This document shows, one piece after another, positions 53,590-63,616 of a DNA stretch of 64,000 nt. Source of the DNA: an uncultured Stenotrophomonas sp. (GTDB lineage: Bacteria; Pseudomonadota; Gammaproteobacteria; Xanthomonadales; Xanthomonadaceae); contig NZ_CAMFIA010000005.1 in the NCBI RefSeq assembly GCF_945952405.1, positions 205,761 through 269,760 of the forward strand, read 5' to 3'. Numbering within the stretch: position 1 is the stretch's first letter; every line of letters starts with the position of its first letter. The position numbers and the translations under genes were made by a program. The notes below the pieces were generated by a model. The model saw only the letters and a program-made list of their open reading frames with translations. It was not told the DNA's origin and did not search any database.

Positions 53590-55296
53590 TCAGTGCAGTC
53601 CCAGGCTCAGGTGGTCGGCGATCGGGCCGAGAACCAGCGCCGGCATGAACTGCAGCACGGTCAGGATGACGATCACCGAGACCAGGGTCAGGGCGAAGGT
53701 CGGGGTTTCGATCTGCAGGCTGCCGGCAGACTCCGGCGCCTGGCGCTTGGCGGCCAGCTGCGCAGCCACCACCAGCGGAATCACCAGCAGCGGGAAGCGG
53801 CCGAGCAGCAGCACCAGCGAGCAGCTCAGGTTCCACCACAGCGTGGCGTCACCCAGGCCTTCAAAGCCCGAACCGTTGTTGGCATAGGCCGAGACGTACT
53901 CGTAGAACACCTGGCTGATGCCATGGAAGCCTGGGTTGGAGGTGCCGGCCAGGCCGGGCACCGCCAGGGTGATCGCGGTGAACACCAGCAGGGTGATCGG
54001 CTGCAGCAGTACCAGCAGGGCCAGCAGGCGTACCTGCGGCGTCTCCAGCTTGCGCCCGAACAGTTCCGGCGTACGCCCGGTCATCAGCCCGGCCAGGAAC
54101 ACGCCCAGCAGCAGGTACACGATGAACTGCTGCAGGCCGCAGCCGATGCCGCCCCAGATCGCACTGACCAGCATGTTGACCATCGCGATGCCACCGCTCA
54201 GCGGTGCCAGCGAATCGTGCATGCCGTTCACCGAGCCGTTGGAGACCTGGGTGGTGACCGCCGCCCACAGTGCGGTGCCATCGGCGCCGAAGCGGACCTC
54301 CTTGCCTTCCATCAGCAATGGCGTGGCGGCGCTGGCGCTGTGACCTTCGCTCCACATCATCGCGCCGGTGGAAAGCAGCGACATGCCCAGCATGCAGCTG
54401 AACACCAGTGCGCCGAAGCGGCGGCGGCCGGTGAATGCACCGATCATGAAGATCACCGCCATCGGCACCAGCAGGATGCCGACGATCTCCAGCGCGTTCG
54501 ACAGCGGCGTCGGGTTCTCCAGCGGGAAGCTGCTGTTCGGGCCATACCAGCCGCCACCGTTGGCGCCCAGCTGCTTGGCTGCGACCATCGCTGCGACCGG
54601 GCCCAGCGGCAGTTTCTGGGTGGCCATGCCGGCGCTGGCGTCGATCGGCGTGGCCTGCGGACCGCCCGCCATCGTCGACGGCACGCCCTGGCTGGTCAGC
54701 AGCAGCGTCCAGACCAGGCACAGCGGCAACAGGAAGCGCACGCACAGGCGCACCACATCCACGTAATAGTTGCCCACCGCCACCTGGCGGTCATCGCCAG
54801 CAACGGCGGCCGCCGCCTGCGGTGCCCGCGCGAACAGCGCCCGCAGCGTGGCCACGGCCAACGCCAGGCCCATCATCGGCGTCACCACCTGCAGGCCGGT
54901 GATGCCGGTCATCTGCGAGAGATAGGACAGCTGCGCCTGGCCGGAGTAGTGCTGCTGGTTGGTGTTGGTCAGGAACGAGATCATCGTGTGCAGCGCGGTA
55001 TCCCAGCGCATGTTCGGGATCTGGTCCGGATTCAGTGGCAGCCAGGCCTGGGTCATGAACACCGCCTGGGTCAGCACCGCGACCACCACGTTGCTCAGCA
55101 CGAAGGCCAGCACATAGCCGCGCCAGGACATCGAGCGCGATGGATCGACGCCGAACACCCTGTACAACGGCTTCTCGATCCAGTGGAACAGGATGTCCAC
55201 CTTCATCGGCGCACCACGCATCACGCGCGCCAGGTACAGGCCCAACGGCCACGCCAGCAGCAGGCTGGCGGCAATAATGACAAGCATCTCGGTCAT
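53590..55296 (-). CDS. kdpA: Potassium-transporting ATPase subunit A
   Basis: 568 aa channel-like subunit with about ten helices. Four pore loops can be recognised, including [24 protein letters not shown] and [10 protein letters not shown], which build the selectivity filter. It shares a transcript with kdpF (12 bases upstream) and kdpB. Confidence 0.97.
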   Translation of the reverse strand: MTEMLVIIAASLLLAWPLGLYLARVMRGAPMKVDILFHWIEKPLYRVFGVDPSRSMSWRGYVLAFVLSNVVVAVLTQAVFMTQAWLPLNPDQIPNMRWDTALHTMISFLTNTNQQHYSGQAQLSYLSQMTGITGLQVVTPMMGLALAVATLRALFARAPQAAAAVAGDDRQVAVGNYYVDVVRLCVRFLLPLCLVWTLLLTSQGVPSTMAGGPQATPIDASAGMATQKLPLGPVAAMVAAKQLGANGGGWYGPNSSFPLENPTPLSNALEIVGILLVPMAVIFMIGAFTGRRRFGALVFSCMLGMSLLSTGAMMWSEGHSASAATPLLMEGKEVRFGADGTALWAAVTTQVSNGSVNGMHDSLAPLSGGIAMVNMLVSAIWGGIGCGLQQFIVYLLLGVFLAGLMTGRTPELFGRKLETPQVRLLALLVLLQPITLLVFTAITLAVPGLAGTSNPGFHGISQVFYEYVSAYANNGSGFEGLGDATLWWNLSCSLVLLLGRFPLLVIPLVVAAQLAAKRQAPESAGSLQIETPTFALTLVSVIVILTVLQFMPALVLGPIADHLSLGLH

Positions 55297-55308
55297 GGCA
55301 GGCTCCGC

Positions 55309-55401
55309 TCAGAACGACTCGGGCCGCAGCACGACATAGAGAAGATAAGCGGCGGCGACCAGCACCAGCACGCCACACAACAACGACAGCCAGGGGGACA
55401 T
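55309..55401 (-). CDS. kdpF: KdpF small membrane subunit
   Basis: 30 aa: MSPWLSLLCGVLVLVAAAYL and then LYVVLRPESF. A single membrane helix with the tail YVVLRPESF, which is the conserved end of KdpF. ATG at 55401, TGA at 55311-55309, 12 bases before kdpA. Below the length cut-off of most gene finders. KdpF stabilises the complex like a lipid. First gene of the kdpFABCDE operon. Confidence 0.92.
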   Translation of the reverse strand: MSPWLSLLCGVLVLVAAAYLLYVVLRPESF

Positions 55402-55492
55402 TGCAATAGCGTCCTGGTGGAACCCCTCCACCTCAGGCCGTCATCGTCGTCCTGCCGCCCATAAACGCACTACGCGCCGGACCGGGCCGACG

Positions 55493-55509
55493 CGTAAAGA
55501 GTGCATAAA
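55493..55509 (-). promoter_or_regulatory. Candidate KdpE binding site
   Basis: On the minus strand TTTATGCACTCTTTACG, 91 bases before kdpF. It matches 12 of 17 positions of the E. coli KdpE box as I remember it (TTTATACTTTTTTTACA) and is unusually AT-rich for this genome. The promoter hexamers downstream are not clear. Confidence 0.5.
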
Positions 55510-55586
55510 TTCCGCCGGCCAAACCGTAACCAAGGCCGGCGCCTGCGTGGATGGCGCGCCGGTTGCCGGCCGCGGCCGCGCGGCAA

Positions 55587-56249
55587 CTACGGTGCCTGGC
55601 TCGCCGGCAGCAGCCCCTTCAGCTCGCGATAGCGCTGCAGGGTACTGTCGATTTCGGCCTTCAGGGCCTGCTGCTGCTGCAGGAATCCGGCCTGCAGGCG
55701 CTGTTGCGACCGCAGCTGCACGTGCCGCTGGCGGATCGCCTCGGCCTGCTTGTCGGTCACCTTGCTTCCGGACAGCTCGCGGTCACCCGCGGCCGACAGC
55801 AGGGCCACCAGCGATTCGCGCAGGCTGGTGACGTTGTACTCGGCGGTCTTCAGGTTGTTGTCCAGCACTTCCTGGCGTTCGGCGAACACCCGCCGCAGAT
55901 CGTCCTCGCTGCCATAGGTGGACAGCATCGCCTGCTCGGTGCGCTGGCGGGTCTGCACCGCCATCAGGTCCAGCTGCTGCTGCGCGGCCTCCGTGCTGGC
56001 GGCCGCGCGCTCCTCGTCGGTCAACGCGCGCTGGACCTGTGCATTGCGCAGGCCGCTCTTCGCATTGAATTCCTCGCGGGCGTGATTGACCGCGTCGGCC
56101 GGCAGCGAATCACTGCAGATCCGCTCCTTGCCCTCGTTCCAGCAGTACAGCTTCTTTTCCACCTTGCCACTGTCGCGCGACTGCGCCGGCACGGTGAACG
56201 GCGCAGCCAGCAACAGGCTGGCAAACAGCACGGCAGGAACTCGGGACAT
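55587..56249 (-). CDS. Secreted coiled-coil protein of unknown function
   Basis: 220 aa: signal peptide (VPAVLFASLLLAAPFTVPAQ), a small segment YCWNEGKERICSDSLP with two Cys that recalls DUF4124-type modules, then a long charged helix (residues ~65-215, many Gln, Arg and Glu) likely to form a coiled coil. A periplasmic protein without catalytic motif. Located 18 bases after pyrE on the same strand, so perhaps co-transcribed. Confidence 0.7.
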   Translation of the reverse strand: MSRVPAVLFASLLLAAPFTVPAQSRDSGKVEKKLYCWNEGKERICSDSLPADAVNHAREEFNAKSGLRNAQVQRALTDEERAAASTEAAQQQLDLMAVQTRQRTEQAMLSTYGSEDDLRRVFAERQEVLDNNLKTAEYNVTSLRESLVALLSAAGDRELSGSKVTDKQAEAIRQRHVQLRSQQRLQAGFLQQQQALKAEIDSTLQRYRELKGLLPASQAP

Positions 56250-56267
56250 GACCTTTCCCCTGGTCGG

Positions 56268-56927
56268 TCAGCGGATCGAACGGACGCCGTACTGGGCCCG
56301 GTAGGCTTCCAGCGGCTGCCGGTAGCCCACAAGTTCCGGGTTGCCGGAGGCGAAATCAAGCAGGTCGGCCAGCGATGCCACGGCGATCACCGGAATGCCG
56401 GCTTCTTCAGCCACCGACTGCGCCGCCGAACGGCGGTCGGTTTCCGAGGCGATCTCCTGGCGGTCCAGGGCCACCACGATGCCGGCCGGAGTGCCGCCAG
56501 CGGCGCGGATGATGGCCAGCGCTTCGCGGATCGCGGTACCGGCGGTGATCACGTCATCAACGATCAGCACGCGCTTGCCGTTCATGTCGGCGCCGATCAG
56601 CTGGCCGCCCTCGCCATGGTCCTTGGCTTCCTTGCGGTTGAACGACAGCGGCAGGTCACGACCCCGCTGGGCCAGTTCGCAGGCCATCGCGGTGGCCAGC
56701 GGAATGCCCTTGTAGGCGGGGCCGAACACCACGTCGTACTTGATTCCGGCGGCGTCGATGGCGTCGGCGTAGCAGGCGCCGAGCTGGGACAGCAGCGAAC
56801 CGGAGTCGAAGCGACCGGCGTTGAAGAAATAGGGGCTCAGCCGGCCGGACTTGAGGGTGAACTGGCCGAAGCGCAGGGCATCGGCGGTCAGGGCCAGCTG
56901 CAGGAAACGGTGGCGGTGGTCGCTCAT
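56268..56927 (-). CDS. pyrE: Orotate phosphoribosyltransferase
   Basis: 219 aa, usual length. Start block HRHRFLQLALTADALRFGQF and GRLSPYFFNAGRF; PRPP-binding motif VLIVDDVITAGTA; catalytic loop Lys in FNRKEAKDHGEGG. It makes OMP from orotate and PRPP in pyrimidine synthesis. ATG 56927 (MSDHRH) is the family start; ATGs at 56942 and 56948 would add a short unsupported tail. Confidence 0.96.
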   Translation of the reverse strand: MSDHRHRFLQLALTADALRFGQFTLKSGRLSPYFFNAGRFDSGSLLSQLGACYADAIDAAGIKYDVVFGPAYKGIPLATAMACELAQRGRDLPLSFNRKEAKDHGEGGQLIGADMNGKRVLIVDDVITAGTAIREALAIIRAAGGTPAGIVVALDRQEIASETDRRSAAQSVAEEAGIPVIAVASLADLLDFASGNPELVGYRQPLEAYRAQYGVRSIR

Positions 56928-57088
56928 CAAAACTCGATTCATCTTCATTTGGAGAGCAAATCCTAATCCAGCTGGGCGTTTCGCGCTCGTCCGGCCCTCT
57001 GTGAAGGCGGTTGCGGCCCTGCCTGGCGGACTGCGCAGCCCGGCAGGCAACCGGTATGCTTGCCCGGTTTCCCGCCGCAGGTCCCCGC

Positions 57089-57889
57089 ATGCGCATCATC
57101 AGTTTCAACGCCAATGGCATCCGCTCCGCCGCGACCAAGGGCTTCCTCGACTGGTTCCGGGCCCAGGACGCCGACGTCCTGTGCATCCAGGAGACCAAGG
57201 CCCAGGAAGACCAGCTGACCGACCCGATGTTCCGTCCGGACGGCCACCACTGCTTCTACCGCGACGCCATCACCAAGAAGGGCTACAGCGGCGTGGCGAT
57301 CTACAGCAAGCGCGAGCCGGACCAGGTCATCACCTCGCTGGGCTGGGCCCCGTTCGACGATGAAGGACGCTACATCGAGGCGCGCTACGGCAACCTCAGC
57401 GTGGTCTCCTTCTATATTCCGTCCGGCAGCTCGGGCGACCTGCGCCAGGGCTTCAAGTTCGAAGTGATGGAATGGCTGCGGCCGATCCTCGAGGAATGGG
57501 CGCGCAGTGGCCGTGACTACGTGCTGTGCGGTGACTGGAACATCGTCCGCTCGGCGCTGGACATCAAGAACTGGAAGTCCAACCAGAAGAACTCCGGCTG
57601 CCTGCCGGAAGAGCGCGACTGGCTCAACGCCCTGTGCGCCGACCATGGCCAGGCCACCGATGTCGGCGCCGGACGGGGCTGGGCTGACGCTTACCGCCTG
57701 CTGCATCCCACCGGCGAGGATTACACCTGGTGGAGCAACCGTGGTGCCGCCCGCGCCAACAATGTCGGTTGGCGCATCGATTACCAGTTCATCACCCCGG
57801 GCCTGCGTGACCGCCTGCGCGGCTGCTCGATCTACCGCGACGAGCGCTTCTCCGACCACGCCCCGTTCACCGTGGACTACGACCTGTGA
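57089..57889 (+). CDS. xth: Exodeoxyribonuclease III (AP endonuclease)
   Basis: 266 aa. The ExoIII/ExoA family motifs are present: FNANGIRSA, CIQETKAQ (metal Glu), YSGVAIYSK, CGDWNIVRSALDIKN, DYTWWSNR and RIDYQFITPG, SDHAPFTVDYD (catalytic His). Cuts at abasic sites in base-excision repair. GTGA overlap couples it to ampG. In S. maltophilia an ampN-ampG operon is described; this gene occupies the ampN position (from memory, not checked). Confidence 0.93.
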   Translation: MRIISFNANGIRSAATKGFLDWFRAQDADVLCIQETKAQEDQLTDPMFRPDGHHCFYRDAITKKGYSGVAIYSKREPDQVITSLGWAPFDDEGRYIEARYGNLSVVSFYIPSGSSGDLRQGFKFEVMEWLRPILEEWARSGRDYVLCGDWNIVRSALDIKNWKSNQKNSGCLPEERDWLNALCADHGQATDVGAGRGWADAYRLLHPTGEDYTWWSNRGAARANNVGWRIDYQFITPGLRDRLRGCSIYRDERFSDHAPFTVDYDL

Positions 57890-59190
57890 CCGAGGCGGCC
57901 AAGCCGGTCAGCTACAAGGGCTGGGCAGGCATCAAGCGCGCCTTCGGCACCCCGTCGGCGCTGACCATGGCCATGCTCGGCTTTGGCAGCGGCTTGCCGT
58001 TCCTGCTGATCGCCTCGCAGACCCTGTCCACGCGCCTGCGCGACGTCGGCCTCGACCTCGGCAGCATCGGCCTGATCAGCCTGGCCAGCTTCTTCTACCT
58101 GCTGAAGTTCCTGTGGGCGCCGCTGCTGGACCGTTACGCCTTCCCGCTGCTGGGGGGGCTCGGCCGCCGCCGTTCATGGCTGCTGGTATCGCAGGCGATG
58201 GTGCTGGTCGGCCTGGTCGCGCTGGCCTTCGTGCGGCCCGAGCAGGGCGTCTGGCCGCTGGTGATGTGGGTGCTGGTGGCCTCGTTCGCCGGCGCCACCC
58301 AGGATTCGGCGGTCGATGCCTACCGTATCGAGATCGCCCCGCAGGCGGCCCAGGCCGCGCTGGCAGCCACCTACACGCTGGGCTACCGGATCGGCCTGAT
58401 CCTGGCCGGTGCCGGCGCGCTGTACCTGGCCCAGTTCGAGGGCTGGATCGTTGCCTACCTGGCGATGGCCGCGCTGATGCTGCTGCCGATCATCACCACC
58501 CTGCTGTGCGCCGAACCGGAACGTCCGGCGACGGCCGTGCAGCGCCGCATCGATGTGGCCGAGGCCTTCGTCCAGCCCATCACCAGCTTCTTCAGCCGCA
58601 ACGGCGTGGCCTTGGCCCTGGTTCTGCTGGCCTTCGTAGGCCTGTTCAAGTTCCCCGACCAGGTGATCGGCGTGATGGCCGGGCCGTTCTACCTCGACTC
58701 GGGGTTCGACAAGGCTGATATCGCCACCGTTTCCAAGCTGTTCGGCGTATGGATGGGCATTGCAGGCGCCTTCCTGGGCGGCATCGCGGTGGCCGCGTTT
58801 GGTTTCCGCCGCATGCTGCTGGTGGCCGCGCTGGGCGTGGCGCTGTCCAACCTGGCCTTCCTGCTGATGGCGCACAACCCGGGCAAGCTGTGGGCGTTCT
58901 ATGCCGCACTCAGCGCTGACAACCTGTTCCAGGGCTTTGCCGGCACCGTGCTGGTCGCCTTCATGTCGTCGCTGACCGACCGCAACTTCACCGCCACCCA
59001 GTACGCGCTGCTGGTCTCGCTGGCCAACCTGCCGGGCAAGTTCGTCGGCGGCGTCTCCGGCTACATCGTCGAGGCCACGTCCTACAGCACGTTCTTCATC
59101 CTCAGCTCGGTCACCGTGGTGCCGACCCTGCTGCTGCTGGCCTGGCTGTGGCCGCGCATCGTCGATCGCGGGCCGCCGCCGGTCGCCTGA
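57886..59190 (+). CDS. ampG: AmpG-type muropeptide MFS permease
   Basis: 434 aa from GTG 57886. Twelve to fourteen helices; FGSGLPFLLIASQTLSTRL near the start, KFLWAPLLDRY and ATQDSAVDAYRIE match AmpG. It imports GlcNAc-anhydroMurNAc muropeptides for recycling; in S. maltophilia this is needed to induce the L1 and L2 beta-lactamases. The MurNAc-kinase gene anmK lies 380 bases downstream on the other strand. Confidence 0.92.
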   Translation: MTEAAKPVSYKGWAGIKRAFGTPSALTMAMLGFGSGLPFLLIASQTLSTRLRDVGLDLGSIGLISLASFFYLLKFLWAPLLDRYAFPLLGGLGRRRSWLLVSQAMVLVGLVALAFVRPEQGVWPLVMWVLVASFAGATQDSAVDAYRIEIAPQAAQAALAATYTLGYRIGLILAGAGALYLAQFEGWIVAYLAMAALMLLPIITTLLCAEPERPATAVQRRIDVAEAFVQPITSFFSRNGVALALVLLAFVGLFKFPDQVIGVMAGPFYLDSGFDKADIATVSKLFGVWMGIAGAFLGGIAVAAFGFRRMLLVAALGVALSNLAFLLMAHNPGKLWAFYAALSADNLFQGFAGTVLVAFMSSLTDRNFTATQYALLVSLANLPGKFVGGVSGYIVEATSYSTFFILSSVTVVPTLLLLAWLWPRIVDRGPPPVA

Positions 59191-59268
59191 TTGCCTGCCC
59201 GCCCGGTCTGCGGGATCATCGCCCCCGACGCGCCGAGGGGGCGGTGCCTTGCGAACGGGGAAGTGAGC

Positions 59269-59499
59269 ATGGCCGACGTTGTGCTGCGGGACCTGGACCC
59301 GCTGCTGCTGGAACGTATCCGACGTGTCGCGGTGGCCCGCGGCTGGACCCACGAACAGACCTGCGCGGCGTTGCTGGAGCAGGGCTTGTTCAGCAGTGAG
59401 CTGGAGGTCCGCTCCGGCTTCGGTGATCCCGAAGTGGACGCGCTGTCCGATGCCATCGCGGCGCTGCAGGCCTTGCCCGCAGGGCAGGGCTTCGATTAG
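59269..59499 (+). CDS. Small ribbon-helix-helix-like protein
   Basis: 76 aa from ATG 59269, with GGGGAAG 7 bases upstream. MADVVLRDLDPLLLERIRRV followed by ARGWTHEQTCAALLEQGL fits a ribbon-helix-helix fold like FitA/CopG antitoxins (beta strand with alternating residues, then two helices). The tail is acidic. No toxin gene (PIN domain or other) follows; the next gene is convergent anmK. Could be an orphan antitoxin or a DNA-binding regulator. Confidence 0.65.
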   Translation: MADVVLRDLDPLLLERIRRVAVARGWTHEQTCAALLEQGLFSSELEVRSGFGDPEVDALSDAIAALQALPAGQGFD

Positions 59500-59536
59500 C
59501 CGCGCGGGCATGCCGCGGCGTACCGCACACGCCCGC

Positions 59537-59560
59537 TAGGCCCACGCCACGCGTGGATGG
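59537..59560. repeat. SMAG-type palindrome
   Basis: TAGGCCCACGCCACGCGTGGATGG, a degenerate SMAG unit (CCACGC / GCGTGG) between the small gene and anmK, which are convergent. Confidence 0.7.
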
Positions 59561-59567
59561 CCGGTGC

Positions 59568-60695
59568 TCACGCCGGATGGATTGCGCCCAGGATGCGCGG
59601 GCCGTTCGCCCCGGTCACGCTCGGCAGGTTGCCGGGCAGCCCGTCCATCGTGCGCTGGGCGAGCCAGGCAAAGCCCATCGCCTCCACGTACTCCGGGTCC
59701 AGCCCATGGCTTGCGCTGGACTCCACCAGCACCCCGGGCAGCCGCGCTGCCAGCCGCTTCATCAACTGCCGGTTGCGCACACCGCCGCCACAGACCAGCA
59801 GGCGCCGGGTGTGCGGCTGTTGCGCCAGCAATGCATCGGCTACGGTCACCACGGTCAGCTCCAGCAGGGTCGCCTGCACGTCGGCGGCGGTGTATTCGCC
59901 TTCCCCCATGTGCGCCTCGGCCCAGGCCAGGTGGAACTGTTCGCGGCCGGTGCTCTTCGGCGGCGGCAGCGCGAACCATGGGTCCGAACGCCATCCGGCC
60001 AGCAGGGCCGGATCCACCGCACCACTGGCGGCATACGCGCCGTCGGCATCGAAGGTGCGGCCGGTGTGGCGCTGGCACCAGGCATCCATCAGCGCGTTGG
60101 CCGGGCCGGTATCGAAGCCGCGCACCGCGCCTTCGCGCGGGATCAGGGTGAGGTTGGCGATGCCACCCAGGTTGAGCACCGCACGGTCCTCGTCGGAGGT
60201 GCCCAGCATGCCCAGGTGGAAGGCCGGCATCAGCGGTGCGCCGTGGCCGCCTGCCGCCACGTCGCGGCGGCGGAAGTCGCACACCGTGGTGATCCCGGTC
60301 AGTTCGGCGATGCGGTTGCCATCGCCCAGCTGCACGGTGAAGGCCGGGTCGGCCAGCGGGCGATGCCGCACGGTCTGCCCATGCGAGCCGATCGCACGCA
60401 CCTGGTGAGGGGCGATCCCGGCCTCGGCCAGCAGCTGGTTGGCGGCCTCGGCGAAGCTGATCGCGATCCGCGCGTCCAGTTCGCCCAGCTCTTCCAGCGA
60501 CTGCAGCGGGCCGCCTTCACCCAGCGCCACCAGCCGCGCGCGCAGCACCGGCTCCCAGCGGGCGGTCAGCCCGTGCACGAAGCGGCAGCCACCGCCGCTG
60601 GGGAACTGCACCAGCGCGGCATCGATGCCGTCGGCGCTGGTGCCCGACATCAGGCCAAGGTACAGGGGGGCGTCAGTGTCGGCAGTGGTGTTCAT
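59568..60695 (-). CDS. anmK: Anhydro-N-acetylmuramic acid kinase
   Basis: 375 aa. ATPase-fold sugar kinase: [19 protein letters not shown] (ATP-binding loop), [34 protein letters not shown] (catalytic Asp), [21 protein letters not shown] and [12 protein letters not shown]. Hydrates and phosphorylates anhydroMurNAc from recycled muropeptides. ATG 60695 chosen over an upstream ATG at 60722 by family length. Confidence 0.95.
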   Translation of the reverse strand: MNTTADTDAPLYLGLMSGTSADGIDAALVQFPSGGGCRFVHGLTARWEPVLRARLVALGEGGPLQSLEELGELDARIAISFAEAANQLLAEAGIAPHQVRAIGSHGQTVRHRPLADPAFTVQLGDGNRIAELTGITTVCDFRRRDVAAGGHGAPLMPAFHLGMLGTSDEDRAVLNLGGIANLTLIPREGAVRGFDTGPANALMDAWCQRHTGRTFDADGAYAASGAVDPALLAGWRSDPWFALPPPKSTGREQFHLAWAEAHMGEGEYTAADVQATLLELTVVTVADALLAQQPHTRRLLVCGGGVRNRQLMKRLAARLPGVLVESSASHGLDPEYVEAMGFAWLAQRTMDGLPGNLPSVTGANGPRILGAIHPA

Positions 60696-60703
60696 GGCGG
60701 GCA

Positions 60704-60742
60704 TAGAAAAAGGACGCGGCAAGCTTGGGCTGCCGCGTCCTT
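60704..60742 (-). terminator. Terminator of the M23 peptidase gene
   Basis: AAGGACGCGGCA (60710-60721) and TGCCGCGTCCTT (60731-60742) with a 9-base loop; the A-run on the left gives a U-run on the minus strand. It separates the M23 gene from anmK, 8 bases before the anmK start, so anmK must have its own promoter or depend on readthrough. Confidence 0.85.
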
Positions 60743-60760
60743 CTTCGTCAACGCAGGGGC

Positions 60761-62233
60761 TCAGCCGCGCTTGCGGCCGTTGCCCGGCTTGTCCTTGGCG
60801 CTGGCCACCTCGGGGGCGGCCTCGTCGCGGCTGGTCGGCGCCGGGCTGGCATCGGCGTAGATCAGCTTCTCCATGCCCTGGATGCGTGCCATCGCCGGCG
60901 CGGTCTGCGCGCGGAAGGCGACCAGTTCGGCGCCCTTCAGCGGTTCCGGCGGCGGCATGGTCACGGTCAGCGGATTGCGGTGCTCGCCGTTGACGCGGAA
61001 TTCGTAGTGCAGGTGCGGGCCGGTGGCCAGGCCGGTCGAGCCCACATAGCCGATCACCGTGCCCTGGGCCACGCGCTGGCCGGTCTTGATGTTCGCAAAG
61101 CGCGACATGTGGCCGTACAGGGTGGTGTGGCCGCGGCCGTGGTCGAGGATCACCACGTTGCCGTAGCCGTTCTGCACGCCGGCGAACTGCACGCGGGCGT
61201 CGCCGGCGGCCATGATCGGGGTGCCGGTGCGCGCAGCGTAGTCCACGCCCTTGTGCATGCGCATCTTGCCCAGCACCGGGTGCTTGCGGGCGCCGAAGGT
61301 CGAGCTCAGCCGCGCGAACGGGATCGGCATGCGGATGAAGCTCTTCTTCAGCGAGCGGCCGTTGATGTCGTAGTACTCGGACTTGCCGTTGCGGTCGAAG
61401 CGGAAGCCGGAATAGGTCTTGCCACCGGTGGTGAAGGTCGCCGCCAGGATCTTGCTGGTGTCCACCTTCTCGCCTTCGCGCCAGGTTTCATCCATCACCA
61501 CGCTGAAACGGTCGCCCGGCTGAAGGTCCTTCGAGAAGTCGATGTCGTACTTGAAGATGTCGTCGGTCATCGTCGCGATCGCCGACGGCGACAAGCCGGC
61601 GCGGCGGGCCGCGGCATACAGGGAACTGGTGATCTCGCCGCTGGTGACCACGGTGCGGGTGGAGGTCTCGCGCCGGGTCACCTTCTCCTTGATGTCGTCG
61701 CCGGCCAGGCTGAGCTCGACCCGGTTGTCGTCGTCGCGGTCGAAGCGGATGCTGCGCAGGTCACCGGACAGCGGCATGTCGAAGGCGATCTCGGCACCCG
61801 GGCGCAGCTTGGTCAGCGCCTCGCGCGCTCCGGGGTGGTCCAGCACCCGGTGCAGGGTGGTGGCCGGGATGCCGGCCTTGTCGAACAGGTCACTCAGGGT
61901 CTGGCCACGCTGCACGCGCAGCACCTGCCAGCTGTCGCCGGGCACCTGCTGCTGGCGGGCCATGGTCAGTGGCGGCAACGGCAGCGCCAGGCTGGTGTGG
62001 CTGTCGGCAAACGGCGCATCGATGGTGTGCGAGAAGCCGGGGACGATCGTCGCCACCAGGGCGCCGATGGTCGCAAACAGGCTGGCGTGCATCCAGTGGC
62101 GCCGGGTCCAGCGCTCACTGAAGGCGGCGGGAAGGTGTTGCCTGAGCTTCCGATGCAGGGCGTTGTCGTGCAGGACGTGGAGGCGTTCCTGGAAGCGCTG
62201 CTTGCGTGCGCGCCCTTGTTCGGAATTGTGCAT
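60761..62233 (-). CDS. MepM-like M23 peptidoglycan endopeptidase
   Basis: 490 aa. A cytoplasmic basic N-terminus, one helix ([21 protein letters not shown]), a LysM/OapA-like region ([22 protein letters not shown], residues ~100-180), and the LytM domain with HKGVDYAA and GPHLHYEF as zinc ligands. MepM cuts D,D cross-links to let the sacculus grow. C-terminal ~60 residues are a disordered tail rich in Lys, Pro and Ala. It ends at a clear terminator. Confidence 0.92.
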   Translation of the reverse strand: MHNSEQGRARKQRFQERLHVLHDNALHRKLRQHLPAAFSERWTRRHWMHASLFATIGALVATIVPGFSHTIDAPFADSHTSLALPLPPLTMARQQQVPGDSWQVLRVQRGQTLSDLFDKAGIPATTLHRVLDHPGAREALTKLRPGAEIAFDMPLSGDLRSIRFDRDDDNRVELSLAGDDIKEKVTRRETSTRTVVTSGEITSSLYAAARRAGLSPSAIATMTDDIFKYDIDFSKDLQPGDRFSVVMDETWREGEKVDTSKILAATFTTGGKTYSGFRFDRNGKSEYYDINGRSLKKSFIRMPIPFARLSSTFGARKHPVLGKMRMHKGVDYAARTGTPIMAAGDARVQFAGVQNGYGNVVILDHGRGHTTLYGHMSRFANIKTGQRVAQGTVIGYVGSTGLATGPHLHYEFRVNGEHRNPLTVTMPPPEPLKGAELVAFRAQTAPAMARIQGMEKLIYADASPAPTSRDEAAPEVASAKDKPGNGRKRG

Positions 62234-62319
62234 CGGCGGTTTTTTCCTGGCAGCCCGGGAGCGCGGGCCTGATCGCCGGTTACCATAGACACCTGAGAAA
62301 ACCGCGTCAAACCCTTGTG

Positions 62320-62347
62320 CCCATTGGCTTTTGTGAAGCCAATCGGG
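62320..62347 (+). promoter_or_regulatory. Hairpin in the tyrS upstream region
   Basis: CCC-ATTGGCTT (62320-62330), loop TTGTG, AAGCCAAT-c-GGG (62336-62347): an 11-bp stem with one bulge, 53 bases before the tyrS start. It is followed by TTAACTTCGCTTTAAC, not by a U-run, so it is not an obvious terminator. It may be an operator overlapping the promoter (TTGGCT at 62325 with GTTAAC 17 bases later) or an RNA leader element. Confidence 0.45.
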
Positions 62348-62400
62348 TTAACTTCGCTTTAACACCCCACACAAGAATCGGCGTTGCCGGGAGTAGTCAC

Positions 62401-63612
62401 GTGTCCTCGATTGAAGAAGCCCTTGCCCTGATCGGCCGCGGTGCCGACGAGATCCTCAAGCTTGAGGATCTGCGTGCGCGCCTGCAGGAAGGCCGCCCGC
62501 TGCGGATCAAGGCCGGCTTCGACCCCACCGCGCCCGACCTGCACCTGGGCCACACGGTGCTGCTGAACAAGATGCGCCAGTTCCAGGACCTTGGCCACCA
62601 GGTCATTTTCCTGATCGGCGACTTCACCGGCATGATCGGCGACCCGTCCGGCAAGAGCCTGACCCGCAAGCCGCTCAGCCGCGAGGACGTGCTGGCCAAT
62701 GCCCGGACCTACGAGGAACAGGTCTTCAAGGTGCTGGACCGCAGCCGTACCGAGGTCCGCTTCAATTCGGAGTGGTTCGGCAAGATGGGCGCGGCCGACA
62801 TGATCCGCCTGGCCGGCCAGCACACCGTGGCGCGCATGCTCGAGCGCGACGACTTCGCCAAGCGCTACGCCGCCCAGCAGTCGATCGCCATCCACGAATT
62901 CCTGTACCCGCTGGTACAGGGTTACGACTCGGTGGCCCTGGAGGCTGACGTCGAACTGGGCGGTACCGACCAGAAGTTCAACCTGCTGATGGGCCGCGGC
63001 CTGCAGGAACACCATGGGCAGAAGCCGCAGGTGGTGTTGACCATGCCGCTGCTGGAAGGCCTGGACGGCGTCAACAAGATGTCCAAGTCGCTGGGCAACT
63101 ACATTGGTATCAGCGAACCGGCCATCGACATCGTCACCAAGACCATGAAGGTGGACGACACCCTGATGTGGCGCTGGATCGAGCTGCTGTCCTTCGACAT
63201 CAGCCAGGCCGAAGCCGTGCAGCTGCGCGAGCAGGTGGCCAGTGGCGGCCTGAACCCGCGTGTGGTCAAGCTGCGCCTGGCGCGCGAGCTGGCTACCCGC
63301 TTCCATGATGCCGCGGCGGCCGAACAGGCCATTGCCGGTTGGGAAGCGGCGGTGACCGGGCAGGGCGACATCACCCAGCTGCCGCTGCAGGACGTGGCGA
63401 TCCCGGCCGAAGGCCTGCGTATTGCGGCCCTGCTGACCGCTGCCGGCCTGACCCCGAGCAATTCCGAGGCCAACCGCAAGCTCAAGGAGCGCGCGGTCAA
63501 GGTGGACGGTGAAGTCGTGGAAGATGGCCAGCAGGTGCTGCTGCCCGGCTTTGAAGGCCTGCTGCAGGTTGGCAAGCGCACCTTCGCCCGCGTGCGCCTG
63601 GTTGCCGCCTGA
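62401..63612 (+). CDS. tyrS: Tyrosyl-tRNA synthetase
   Basis: 403 aa from GTG 62401, GGGAG 8 bases upstream. Class I: HIGH motif as [13 protein letters not shown], Tyr-binding [14 protein letters not shown], second signature KMSKSLGN, C-terminal S4 RNA-binding domain ([21 protein letters not shown]). This is the TyrZ-like subclass common in gammaproteobacteria other than enterics. Followed by an rRNA operon. Confidence 0.97.
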   Translation: MSSIEEALALIGRGADEILKLEDLRARLQEGRPLRIKAGFDPTAPDLHLGHTVLLNKMRQFQDLGHQVIFLIGDFTGMIGDPSGKSLTRKPLSREDVLANARTYEEQVFKVLDRSRTEVRFNSEWFGKMGAADMIRLAGQHTVARMLERDDFAKRYAAQQSIAIHEFLYPLVQGYDSVALEADVELGGTDQKFNLLMGRGLQEHHGQKPQVVLTMPLLEGLDGVNKMSKSLGNYIGISEPAIDIVTKTMKVDDTLMWRWIELLSFDISQAEAVQLREQVASGGLNPRVVKLRLARELATRFHDAAAAEQAIAGWEAAVTGQGDITQLPLQDVAIPAEGLRIAALLTAAGLTPSNSEANRKLKERAVKVDGEVVEDGQQVLLPGFEGLLQVGKRTFARVRLVAA

Positions 63613-63616
63613 GCAG

